Under the pieces are notes generated by a model that was not told where the DNA came from, did no database searches, and worked only from the letters and a program-made list of their open reading frames with translations. The position numbers and the translations under genes were made by a program. 64,000 bases of DNA from Spirochaetales bacterium (GTDB lineage Bacteria; Spirochaetota; Spirochaetia; SZUA-6; RPPD01), in the NCBI GenBank assembly GCA_016929065.1, contig JAFGJO010000054.1, forward strand, positions 62,001-126,000, given 5' to 3'. How positions within the stretch are numbered: the stretch's first letter is position 1; the number at the start of each line of letters is the position of its first letter. Below, piece by piece: positions 1-7,702 of this stretch.

Positions 1-1
1 C

Positions 2-1270
2 ATCCGGGACAAGATTTATGAACAGGCGGAGAAGGCCGGAGCACAGGTACTCAAGCGCAATGTGGTTGTCGACGTATCGAAAAAGCCGGAAGAAAAAGAA
101 GACCGCTCGGTCTTCATTCTTTCCCCGGGAACATTCAGTGATATCACCGCGAAAGAAAATCGGGGACTTTTTCCCAGAATTATCGGTGACAGATTCGAAC
201 TGTTGTTCTGGAAAAAAACAAAAGAAGGCCATTTTTTGGGATGTGTCATCGATGAGGAGCTGCTGCAAGACCGGATTACCGCCATTCTTCCGGAATTGTC
301 CAACTCACGGCGGATTCTCACTGTTCTGGATGAAAATGCCGAGCCCATCGCACAACCGGAAGGCATTGATATCAACTGGCGCCAGCCTTTTGTTGCACAG
401 GAAATTCATGAAGCACTACCCCGCTGGGAAGTTGCCGCGTACATGAGTGATCCGGAATATATTCACACCGAAGCGGTCTCAACAACCAACACACTTTGGG
501 TCATCATATCCGCCCTGCTGTTTTTCCTTCTTGTCGGCGGGGTTATTATTATTTCGTTTTTAATGCAGGAAATCCGTCTGGCCGAACAAAAAACCAGTTT
601 TGTTGCAAATGTTTCCCATGAACTAAAAACCCCGCTCACCTCTATCCGGCTCTTTGCCGAGATGCTGGTCAGCGGCGTCAAAACCGCCCGGAAGAAACAG
701 GATGAGTATCTCAGGCTCATGCTGACTGAAACCGAACGTCTCTCACGCCTTATTGGTAACGTGCTGGATTTCCAGGCCATGGCCCAGCATAAAAAACGGT
801 ATAACAAGCGAACGTGTGATTTTGTCGCCTGCCTCAAACAGGCAGTTGACAGCGAAACACTGCGGCTGGAGAAGGAAGGTATCACCCTCCGGTTTACCAC
901 CCGACTGAAAAAACTCATGGGTGAATTCTGTCCGGAATCATTGATGCGGGTCATCATCAATCTTGTTTCCAATGCAGAAAAGTATGCTGAGAGCGGCAAA
1001 GAAGTAACCATCAGCCTTCAGAAGGTGGAATCCAAAGCAATAATTCAGGTCATGGACCGGGGACCCGGTATCCCCGCATGGGCGGCAAAAAAAATATTCA
1101 AGGCCTTCTACCGGATTGATGATTCATCCGAGGCAAAATCCCAGGGCAGCGGGCTCGGGCTTGCAATTGTCAACAGAATCATCCGTGATCATAATGGGAC
1201 AATCACGGTTCAAAACCGTGAAGGCGGCGGCAGCTGTTTTACCATCAGCCTTCCGCTTTCCGGATCATAA
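2..1270 (+). CDS. Sensor histidine kinase, 5' end outside window
   Basis: Membrane sensor kinase that should phosphorylate the response regulator encoded 14 bases downstream. The reading frame is open to the left edge of the window, so the GTG at 62 is not taken as the start and the true N-terminus lies upstream. The visible part has an extracytoplasmic region, one transmembrane segment (about 484-560 in the DNA, TLWVIISALLFFLLVGGVII), an H-box with NVSHELKTPLTS, an N-box (NLVSNAEKYA), a G1 box (DRGPGIP) and a G2 box (GSGLGLAIVNR). The signal sensed cannot be read from the sequence. Pairing with the next gene is inferred from adjacency and shared strand. Confidence 0.93.
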   Translation: MRDKIYEQAEKAGAQVLKRNVVVDVSKKPEEKEDRSVFILSPGTFSDITAKENRGLFPRIIGDRFELLFWKKTKEGHFLGCVIDEELLQDRITAILPELSNSRRILTVLDENAEPIAQPEGIDINWRQPFVAQEIHEALPRWEVAAYMSDPEYIHTEAVSTTNTLWVIISALLFFLLVGGVIIISFLMQEIRLAEQKTSFVANVSHELKTPLTSIRLFAEMLVSGVKTARKKQDEYLRLMLTETERLSRLIGNVLDFQAMAQHKKRYNKRTCDFVACLKQAVDSETLRLEKEGITLRFTTRLKKLMGEFCPESLMRVIINLVSNAEKYAESGKEVTISLQKVESKAIIQVMDRGPGIPAWAAKKIFKAFYRIDDSSEAKSQGSGLGLAIVNRIIRDHNGTITVQNREGGGSCFTISLPLSGS

Positions 1271-1284
1271 CACAGGAGAGAGCC

Positions 1285-1992
1285 ATGGGAAAAGTAACAA
1301 TTCTGGTTGTTGAGGATGATGCAAGTATTGTCAGGGGCCTCACTGATTTACTGTCAAGCGAAGGCTATAGCGTACATGCAGCCCGAAACGGGAGGGAAGC
1401 GCTCGAACGGTACAGAGAGCTTTCGCCGACACTTATTCTCCTTGATCTGATGATGCCCGAAAAAAGCGGATATGAAGTCTGCCGCACTATCCGGAAAAGT
1501 GATGAAGATACTCCGATCATCATGCTCACTGCGAAAGGTGAAGAAACAGACAAGGTTGTCGGACTCGAACTGGGTGCCGATGATTATATTGTAAAGCCGT
1601 TCGGGATTCAGGAACTTCTTGCGCGCGTCCGGGCTCATTTGCGGCGGGCACAAACCAACGGAGCCAAAAAAACAAAGAAAAAACAAAATGACATCCCCTT
1701 TTCATTTGGAGATGTGCATATTGACCCGAAAACATTTATTGCACAGAAGGGAAAGAAAGAGTTTAAATTAAGCGCGCGGGAAGTGTTTCTGCTTCAGTAT
1801 TTTTATATGCATGAAGGAGAGGTCCTTGACCGGAATGAACTGCTTGATGAAGTGTGGGGAATTCAGTATGCGGGGACCACACGAACACTGGACCAGCATA
1901 TCGCAAAACTGCGACAGAAGATTGAGGATGATCCTGCGGCACCAAAGCATATTTTGACAGTGCATACGATTGGATACAAGTTCGAGAAATGA
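1285..1992 (+). CDS. OmpR/PhoB-family response regulator
   Basis: DNA-binding response regulator of 235 residues. The receiver domain (about 1-120) has the acidic pocket EDD at 10-12, the phosphoacceptor Asp54 in LLDLMMP and a conserved Lys in the GADDYIVKPF segment. The C-terminal half is a winged helix typical of OmpR/PhoB (LSAREVFLLQYF, then TLDQHIAKLRQKI). ATG at 1285 is preceded by AGGAGAG at a normal distance. It follows the histidine kinase by 14 bases and is almost certainly its partner. Target genes are unknown. Confidence 0.95.
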   Translation: MGKVTILVVEDDASIVRGLTDLLSSEGYSVHAARNGREALERYRELSPTLILLDLMMPEKSGYEVCRTIRKSDEDTPIIMLTAKGEETDKVVGLELGADDYIVKPFGIQELLARVRAHLRRAQTNGAKKTKKKQNDIPFSFGDVHIDPKTFIAQKGKKEFKLSAREVFLLQYFYMHEGEVLDRNELLDEVWGIQYAGTTRTLDQHIAKLRQKIEDDPAAPKHILTVHTIGYKFEK

Positions 1993-2010
1993 AAAACGTA
2001 AAGATATTTC

Positions 2011-2036
2011 ACACAGAGACACAGAGCTCGCAGAGG
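2011..2036. repeat. Degenerate CACAGAG-type intergenic repeat
   Basis: The intergenic stretch contains tandem CACAGAG/CAGAG units resembling the degenerate dispersed repeats seen between genes in many environmental genomes. The rest of 1993-2170 shows no gene. Copy number elsewhere in the genome cannot be assessed here. Confidence 0.35.
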
Positions 2037-2170
2037 TGATGGAAGAGTATTTTTATTTTTTCAAAGCAGGCAATCCCTATTCAGTATCTATAGCAACTGG
2101 ATGGAGATACTATTACATCGGAATATAGATATTAACAAAATCTCTTAATTTTCTCTGTGAGACCACTATA

Positions 2171-2199
2171 AAAAAAGCCGCCATTCTCATGGCGGCTTT
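2171..2199 (-). terminator. Intrinsic terminator of the htrA gene
   Basis: A perfect 11-bp stem (2174-2184 with 2189-2199) closes a TCTC loop. Read on the minus strand, the stem is followed by a T-run, so it mainly serves the htrA-like gene ending at 2219. On the plus strand the following bases are poorer in T, but the site lies between convergent genes and may act in both directions. Confidence 0.85.
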
Positions 2200-2218
2200 C
2201 ATATAAAATATTCACACG

Positions 2219-3733
2219 TTAGTGTACAATACCCAGAATGAATTCTTTATCTTCCCGCCATACACGGAAACTGACTTCGTCCTGGCTCCTGTCATTGAGT
2301 GCTTTGTAGAAATCAAGCACATTCCCGACAACCTTGTTGTTTACCTTCATGATGATATCACCGGCTTTCAATCCGGCACTCTCGGCGCTGGTTCCCGCAG
2401 TAACACCGCTGACAAACATTCCCGCAATTGTGTGCGGCGCTTTCAGCCGTTTTCTGATGTCATCGGTCAGCCGTGCTGCAGTGAATCCAGGCCAGACATT
2501 TTTGTTGGAACGAACCTTTTCTTCACTCTCCCGGGCGACCAGCGTCACCCTTCTGGTGATTTCCTTCTTTTCCCGTATGAGCACAAACTCCACTGCCCTG
2601 TTCGGCGGCAGATTCCCGACTATCTGCGTCAGGTGCGTTGCATTTTTAACTGCTTTGCCGTCTACCTTGACAATATAATCACCGGGCAGAATTCCGTCCT
2701 TCTCTGCGGGTGAGCCCTTGAACAATGAAATAACAAGTGCTCCTGGTTTGTCCTTTATACCCAGGTCATCTGCTGCTCCGGGATAGGCTTCGGCAGAGGG
2801 GTCATCGATTCCCACGCCAAGCCATCCGTATTCCACACTTCCCTTGGTCAGAAAGTCATTCATCACTTTCTTGACATTATTAATGGGAATGGCAAACCCC
2901 ACACCTGCACTTGCGCCGCTCTGGGAGGCAATCCATGTATTGATGCCAATCACCTCGCCGCGCACATTCAGTAATGCGCCGCCGGAATTACCGGGATTTA
3001 TGTCGGCATCAGTCTGGATGTACTGGTTGAAATTGGCTATACCTGATCCGGGCAATGCCGACCGGCCGACCGCACTGATCACACCCACTGTCAAAGTTGA
3101 TTCAAAACCAAAGGGATTGCCGATGGCAATAGCCCAGTCTCCCACTTCCGTGTTGTCAGAATCCCCGAGTTTGGCAAGCGGTACATCCTGACTGGTCTCG
3201 AATGAAATAAGTGCAAGGTCTGTACGTTCATCCTTTGCAACAATCTTGCCGGGATAATTTCTTCCATCGTTTAACAACACTGATATTTCGCTTGCCTTGC
3301 CAACCACATGATTGTTGGTAATAACAAATACCTTGTTACCGTCACGTTTCACGATAACACCAGATCCCAGTCCGGGACGTCTGTATTCAAAATCTTCATC
3401 CTGGTCGTTCCGCTCGCCCGGGGGTGAAAAAAAGTATTCCCAGGGAGTTGCGCCCTGTGAATTACCTTTGACCACTTCCACAACATTCAATTCAACTACA
3501 ACCGGCAGGGCGACATTCGCCACATTCCGAAATGAATACTGAATGTTTTCAAGTGCCTGATAACCCTTCTCCAGAGTATCACTGTCCTGTGCAAACGCGT
3601 TTGGAAACCGGTTATTGCCCGACACGCCCCAGATAAGGAGCGTGGAAACAGTGAATCCAAGAATCACCGAAACCAGGGCAATATTGAAAATCAGGAATTT
3701 TTGTGAAGTAAAAATACTTTTCTTTTTTTCCAT
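2219..3733 (-). CDS. htrA: HtrA/DegP-family periplasmic serine protease
   Basis: Protein of 504 residues expected to act in the periplasm as a heat-shock-type protease/chaperone. The start ATG at 3733 was chosen because AGGAGGA lies just upstream and a hydrophobic signal anchor follows at residues 12-36; the frame is open further upstream but has no such features. The trypsin-like domain carries the triad His142 (ITNNHVVG), Asp172 (DERTDLALI) and Ser250 (NPGNSGGALLN). Two PDZ domains follow (about 305-395 and 415-500). The gene sits between two two-component systems; a link to envelope-stress control is plausible but is inference. Confidence 0.96.
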   Translation of the reverse strand: MEKKKSIFTSQKFLIFNIALVSVILGFTVSTLLIWGVSGNNRFPNAFAQDSDTLEKGYQALENIQYSFRNVANVALPVVVELNVVEVVKGNSQGATPWEYFFSPPGERNDQDEDFEYRRPGLGSGVIVKRDGNKVFVITNNHVVGKASEISVLLNDGRNYPGKIVAKDERTDLALISFETSQDVPLAKLGDSDNTEVGDWAIAIGNPFGFESTLTVGVISAVGRSALPGSGIANFNQYIQTDADINPGNSGGALLNVRGEVIGINTWIASQSGASAGVGFAIPINNVKKVMNDFLTKGSVEYGWLGVGIDDPSAEAYPGAADDLGIKDKPGALVISLFKGSPAEKDGILPGDYIVKVDGKAVKNATHLTQIVGNLPPNRAVEFVLIREKKEITRRVTLVARESEEKVRSNKNVWPGFTAARLTDDIRKRLKAPHTIAGMFVSGVTAGTSAESAGLKAGDIIMKVNNKVVGNVLDFYKALNDRSQDEVSFRVWREDKEFILGIVH

Positions 3734-4029
3734 ACCTCTTCCTCCTGTAATCGTTTTTTTATCGATTGAAAAACCATGATTATTGTGTCCATGGCTCAAT
3801 TCAAAAAAACCAGACAATGCATCCCTCAATGATGGAGTCATTGCTGTGTTGTAATAAAAAGAAAAACCACTATGCCCGCAAAAAGTAACATTTGATTTCA
3901 CAAATATACAAAAAACAAGATTTATCGGTCTTTGTTTTCCAGGGGCCATGTATACCTGATTATCAATATACCTATCCTTTGAAAGGTTTTCCACTATTTG
4001 ATATATTTATTTTTTTCATAATGACTTTA
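3734..4029. other. Intergenic region upstream of htrA, no gene seen
   Basis: AT-rich stretch of about 300 bases between the sensor kinase stop and the htrA start. It has several T-tracts and presumably holds the htrA promoter, but no hexamer pair stands out convincingly. No RNA gene or coding region is supported. Confidence 0.5.
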
Positions 4030-5667
4030 TCAGGTTTTATGTTTAAGCGGGAAGCGAACCGTAAAGACAGCCCCCTTGTCCTGTTTATTTGAAACACTGA
4101 TCGTCCCGTCGTACCCTTGGACAATGACCTTGACAATGGAAAGGCCCAGCCCGGTATGCAGTGAACTGCCTGTATCCTGCTTTCTGTAGGTAAAAAACCG
4201 CTCAAATATCCGGTCGATATGTTCTTCGGGAATTCCCGGCCCGTCATCACTACAAGTGATCTCGATAAATTCATCCACCGCCGAGAGGGTGATAGCAACA
4301 CAGCCGCCCTGCGGCGAAAAAGATACGGCATTATCCAGGATGTTTTCAAACACCTGTGCAAGACGTTCTTCGGTACCGTGCATATACAGATTTTTCTCCG
4401 GCAGTTCCAACGCAATCTGCTTGTTTTTTTCCCTGATTCTTGCCGCATCGGTAATATGCTGCAGAATAGAATTGACTTCCACATCGTGGACTTCCTCGGT
4501 TGCAATACTCACATCGATACGGGTGATTTCGCGTGCTCCGGAGAGAAGCCGTTCCATCCGGGCAACATCCTGATGGGCCATGAGCAGAAATTTTTTCCGT
4601 TCAGCTTTGTCATCCGCATCCATGGCAATTTCAGTTGCCGACCGTATCGAGGCGAGCGGATTTTTAAATTCATGCGACAAATCTGCGGCAAATGATTCAA
4701 TAAACCGGATATGCGATTCCAGCCGTTCGGTGAGTGTTTCCAGTGCACGGGACAGATCGCCGATTTCATCGAGGCTCCTGGATGCCTTCAACGGCCGCAT
4801 CAGCCGCCCGCGTTTGTCCATTACCGCCTCTGCTTCATTGCGCAGACGGGCAAGCGGGCGGGCAATGGTGTTTGAAAGGATAATGGTTATGCCAAAAGCG
4901 AAAACCAGACAAATCAAAAATATCTGGAGAACAACCACCCGGACTTCATAAAGATTCAGCAAAATCCGGTATGTTGATTGCGAAACCAGAACAGCACCGA
5001 TGACACTACTGCTGTTCCGTATCGGAATGGCCGAATACATGATAATTGACTCCTGCCCTCCGATCGAATAGCGGGTTGTGGCACCGTATTTGCCTTCGAG
5101 CGCAGCAACAACTTCCGGTCCCAGCAAAGGTTTGTCTTTTGTATAATAATCAGCAGTCCCCAGATCCGGCTTTGGCATGCCCATAATTTCCCGAAAAAGC
5201 CGGATAAGCGAAATCACGAGTTCATAGGTAATTTCTGAAAAACCCGATTTTTCATCAGGGGGTGTTGGCAAATCCTCATCAGTGGATGATTTGCGTGTTG
5301 ACAGGGGACTCCCGGGACCGGCATTTTCCTGTTCGGCCATCGATTCTTCCTCTTTTAACGGGTGCAATGCGCTGGAATCTGCAAGCAGCCTGCCTTCGCG
5401 GTCCACAACACGAATTCGTGAAAGCGTGCGCCCCTGTAGCCGGGTAATCAGTACAGTAATTTTTTCACCATGCAACGCGCCCTGCTGTGACACAGCAATT
5501 GACACCAGCCGCCCCTGCTGTACCATTGAATCTTCCTGGGATGACAAGAGCTGTTTTTCATAGGTATCAAGATACATGAACCCTGCAATGGGCATAATGA
5601 CAAGAAAAAAATTGAATATGAGCAGACGAAACAGAATTCTTGAAACAAAAACCAGCAGTTTGTGCAT
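4030..5667 (-). CDS. ChvG-like sensor histidine kinase with HAMP domain
   Basis: Inner-membrane sensor kinase of 545 residues. Transmembrane segments lie at about 10-32 and 243-265, enclosing a periplasmic region with a charged, Pro/Ser-rich linker (about 104-142). A HAMP linker follows (268-320), then the H-box with His332 in ADLSHEFKNPLAS, an N-box (NILDNAVSFSP), G1 (DDGPGIPEEH) and G2 (TGLGLSIVKV). The N-terminal pattern around GRLVSIAVSQQG resembles ChvG/ExoS sensors. Its ATG overlaps the stop of the upstream regulator gene by one base (TAATG), so the two are translationally coupled. The signal is unknown; similarity to ChvG is my reading of the pattern. Confidence 0.93.
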   Translation of the reverse strand: MHKLLVFVSRILFRLLIFNFFLVIMPIAGFMYLDTYEKQLLSSQEDSMVQQGRLVSIAVSQQGALHGEKITVLITRLQGRTLSRIRVVDREGRLLADSSALHPLKEEESMAEQENAGPGSPLSTRKSSTDEDLPTPPDEKSGFSEITYELVISLIRLFREIMGMPKPDLGTADYYTKDKPLLGPEVVAALEGKYGATTRYSIGGQESIIMYSAIPIRNSSSVIGAVLVSQSTYRILLNLYEVRVVVLQIFLICLVFAFGITIILSNTIARPLARLRNEAEAVMDKRGRLMRPLKASRSLDEIGDLSRALETLTERLESHIRFIESFAADLSHEFKNPLASIRSATEIAMDADDKAERKKFLLMAHQDVARMERLLSGAREITRIDVSIATEEVHDVEVNSILQHITDAARIREKNKQIALELPEKNLYMHGTEERLAQVFENILDNAVSFSPQGGCVAITLSAVDEFIEITCSDDGPGIPEEHIDRIFERFFTYRKQDTGSSLHTGLGLSIVKVIVQGYDGTISVSNKQDKGAVFTVRFPLKHKT

Positions 5668-6377
5668 TATTCACATATCCTGTAACGGTATCCCACTCCA
5701 TAGACAGTTTCGATGCAGTCAAAAGCAGAATCAACCACAGTAAACTTTTTACGAAGCCGTTTTATGTGACTGTCAATCGTCCGGTCACTGACAAAGGTGT
5801 GATCGGGATAGGCTTCTTCCATCAGTTTTTCGCGTGTTTTGACGAATCCAGGCTGCCTGATCAATGATTGCAGCAGCATGAACTCGGTGATGGTCAGATC
5901 AAGTTTTCGGTTTTGCCACCGGGCGATAAAACGCTGAAGATCAAGCTCCAGGCCGTCCATGGTCATGATTTCTGCCGGTTCTGAAGTCGTCTGTGACAGG
6001 CTTGCCCTGCGGAACAGTACTTTCACCCGCATAATCAGTTCGCGGATAGAAAACGGCTTGCACAGATAATCATCTGCACCTATCTGCAGTCCAAGAACGC
6101 GGTCAAACTCTTCGTCTTTTGACGTAAGAAAAATAACCGGCATTGCCTCGTTCATACTGCGAATTTTCCGGCACAGTTCAAGGCCGTCCATCATGGGCAT
6201 GATAATATCGAGGATGACACAATCGGGAAGTTTCAGCTGAAATGCTTCCCACGCTTCCTGACCGTTTGAATAGGTGATTGCCCGGAACCCCTCCTTGTTC
6301 AATGCATAGGAGACGGTTTCCTGAATGTTTTTTTCATCATCGACAACCGCAACTGTAAAAATGCCATGCTGATTCAT
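5667..6377 (-). CDS. OmpR-family response regulator, partner of the ChvG-like kinase
   Basis: Response regulator of 236 residues: receiver domain with Asp13/Asp14 and phosphoacceptor Asp57 (VILDIIMPMMDG), followed by an OmpR-type winged helix ending in TIDSHIKRLRKKF. ATG at 6377 is preferred because the receiver fold starts immediately after it; there is no Shine-Dalgarno sequence, and a possible promoter ends only 7 bases upstream. The gene overlaps the downstream kinase by one base. The frame extends further upstream but without family similarity. Confidence 0.93.
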   Translation of the reverse strand: MNQHGIFTVAVVDDEKNIQETVSYALNKEGFRAITYSNGQEAWEAFQLKLPDCVILDIIMPMMDGLELCRKIRSMNEAMPVIFLTSKDEEFDRVLGLQIGADDYLCKPFSIRELIMRVKVLFRRASLSQTTSEPAEIMTMDGLELDLQRFIARWQNRKLDLTITEFMLLQSLIRQPGFVKTREKLMEEAYPDHTFVSDRTIDSHIKRLRKKFTVVDSAFDCIETVYGVGYRYRICE

Positions 6378-6384
6378 GGGAGCC

Positions 6385-6413
6385 ACTGTACCATAGAAAT
6401 ACCGGAATTCCAA
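6385..6413 (-). promoter_or_regulatory. Possible sigma70 promoter of the response regulator/kinase pair
   Basis: On the minus strand TTGGAA and TACAGT are separated by 17 bp; both match consensus at four of six positions. The -10 ends 7 bases from the ATG at 6377, which would give a leaderless transcript. The match is modest. Confidence 0.35.
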
Positions 6414-6551
6414 GCACCCAATACAGTATTTTCCGGGATGAGACAGAAACAACAAAAGCAAAAAGCCTTATTTTTGCCACAATCATGCAATACAGAAAAC
6501 ACATTTTTTTTCGATAGTTACTGCTTGCGTGCGATGAAAAAGGAGAGCAAC

Positions 6552-6899
6552 ATGAGTAAATTAAAACGCCGTGCAGTCAAAATACTGGCAGTCACCGGAT
6601 TCCTTCTGACATTGCTTTTTCCATTTTTCCTTCCGGACAGCCCTCAGGCAGCGACAGAGCCGTCAACGGATGATACCGCGGTGATCATCGCTCAAAGCGC
6701 AGCTGATTCCATAAAAACCGGCCAGGCAGCAGCACCCGTTCAATCACGCCCCGCAGCCGATACTGCAGAAACAGACGGTGTATTCCCTGTTGAAAAACTG
6801 CTTATTTTCAGCGGACTGCTGATTATTGTTGTGGTTGCATTTTTAAAATGGGGCATGGGAACTGCAGAAAAAACAACAGCACCGGAAAATAAAAAATAA
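6552..6899 (+). CDS. Small exported or membrane protein, unknown function
   Basis: Protein of 115 residues with no recognised family. ATG at 6552 has AGGAGAG seven bases upstream. Residues 11-34 form a signal-peptide-like hydrophobic stretch ending in PQAA. A low-complexity Ala/Ser/Thr/Asp region follows (35-78), then a transmembrane segment (about 83-100, LLIFSGLLIIVVVAFLKW) and a short charged tail. It faces the response regulator gene divergently and ends at a strong terminator, so it is probably a single-gene unit. Confidence 0.75.
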   Translation: MSKLKRRAVKILAVTGFLLTLLFPFFLPDSPQAATEPSTDDTAVIIAQSAADSIKTGQAAAPVQSRPAADTAETDGVFPVEKLLIFSGLLIIVVVAFLKWGMGTAEKTTAPENKK

Positions 6900-6920
6900 T
6901 CCTTATTCCTGTTTAAAAAA

Positions 6921-6970
6921 AAGGCTGTTTCAAAAAGAATTATTACTTTTTAAAACAGCCCCTTTTTTAT
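6921..6970. terminator. Bidirectional intrinsic terminator between convergent genes
   Basis: GGCTGTTT plus an A-rich extension pairs with the complementary AAACAGCC across a short AT loop (arms about 6923-6936 and 6945-6960). A-runs precede and T-runs follow the stem, so it can terminate both the small membrane protein gene and the P-loop ATPase gene ending at 6980. Confidence 0.85.
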
Positions 6971-6979
6971 TTAACGTAA

Positions 6980-7690
6980 TTATTTATCATCTCCTGCGAT
7001 AAGCAGTATTTTCGGATCAAGAACCAGATGCAGATCCTCTGCCAGTTTATGATCATGGTCTTTTTTAAGCTCAAGGCGAATCTCACCCTTGTCCGGTTTC
7101 AAAAAAATCAGTATGGCAATCTCGCCAAGAAAAGGCACAAGAACTTCAGGCACGCCATCAGCATTAAAGACAAGGTCATGGTCTTTCAACGAAGAGGAAA
7201 ACCACAGTTCAATGCCCAGCTTTGCAGCGAATCCGCGGAACACCGCGAGATCTTCTGGTTTCCCGTATTTGAAATCAAACCCATCCACGATGATACAGTC
7301 AGCTGCAAATTCCGCCTGCTCGATCATGGAGTGCAGGCTTTTGACAACCTGTTCAATCGAAACACCCTTTTGGTTGAAATTCATGATCACCCGGTTGCGA
7401 ATTACCTCATCATGGATTTCCATGGTATTCTCAAGGTTCAGCCTGATTGCCAATTCCTGAAAAATGTCTTCATACCATGCAATAATATGGTCTGTTTTTC
7501 CGGCAAAAGACACATGAATAATGTGTTTTCCCTGGAAAAGTTTATCGGTTGCGATATGGACAAGGCATGCCGTTTTCCCAACACCTTCCCGTGCAGTAAA
7601 AACCCCGATATTGCCTGCTCCAACACCGCCATGGGTGGATTTTTCCAGAATCCGCAATGGACTCTTTTTAATCAGTTCATTCTTTACCAT
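6980..7690 (-). CDS. P-loop ATPase (RecA/KaiC-like fold), unknown role
   Basis: Soluble protein of 236 residues. Residues 33-40 (AREGVGKT) form a Walker A motif, and a hydrophobic strand ending in IIVDG (about 134-139) fits Walker B. No helicase, kinase or transporter signature is visible. The layout (Walker A after a short lead, then SFAGKTDHI) suggests a single RecA/KaiC-like domain. ATG at 7690 has GAGGAGC upstream. It starts 12 bases after the EF-G stop codon and should be cotranscribed with EF-G; whether it works with EF-G or the ribosome is inference. Confidence 0.8.
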   Translation of the reverse strand: MVKNELIKKSPLRILEKSTHGGVGAGNIGVFTAREGVGKTACLVHIATDKLFQGKHIIHVSFAGKTDHIIAWYEDIFQELAIRLNLENTMEIHDEVIRNRVIMNFNQKGVSIEQVVKSLHSMIEQAEFAADCIIVDGFDFKYGKPEDLAVFRGFAAKLGIELWFSSSLKDHDLVFNADGVPEVLVPFLGEIAILIFLKPDKGEIRLELKKDHDHKLAEDLHLVLDPKILLIAGDDK

Positions 7691-7702
7691 TCCGGTGCTC
7701 CT

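Noticed and set aside
62-64. GTG as start of the first histidine kinase
   Set aside because: The frame remains open to base 2 and the protein clearly lacks its N-terminal membrane segment, so the start lies before the window.
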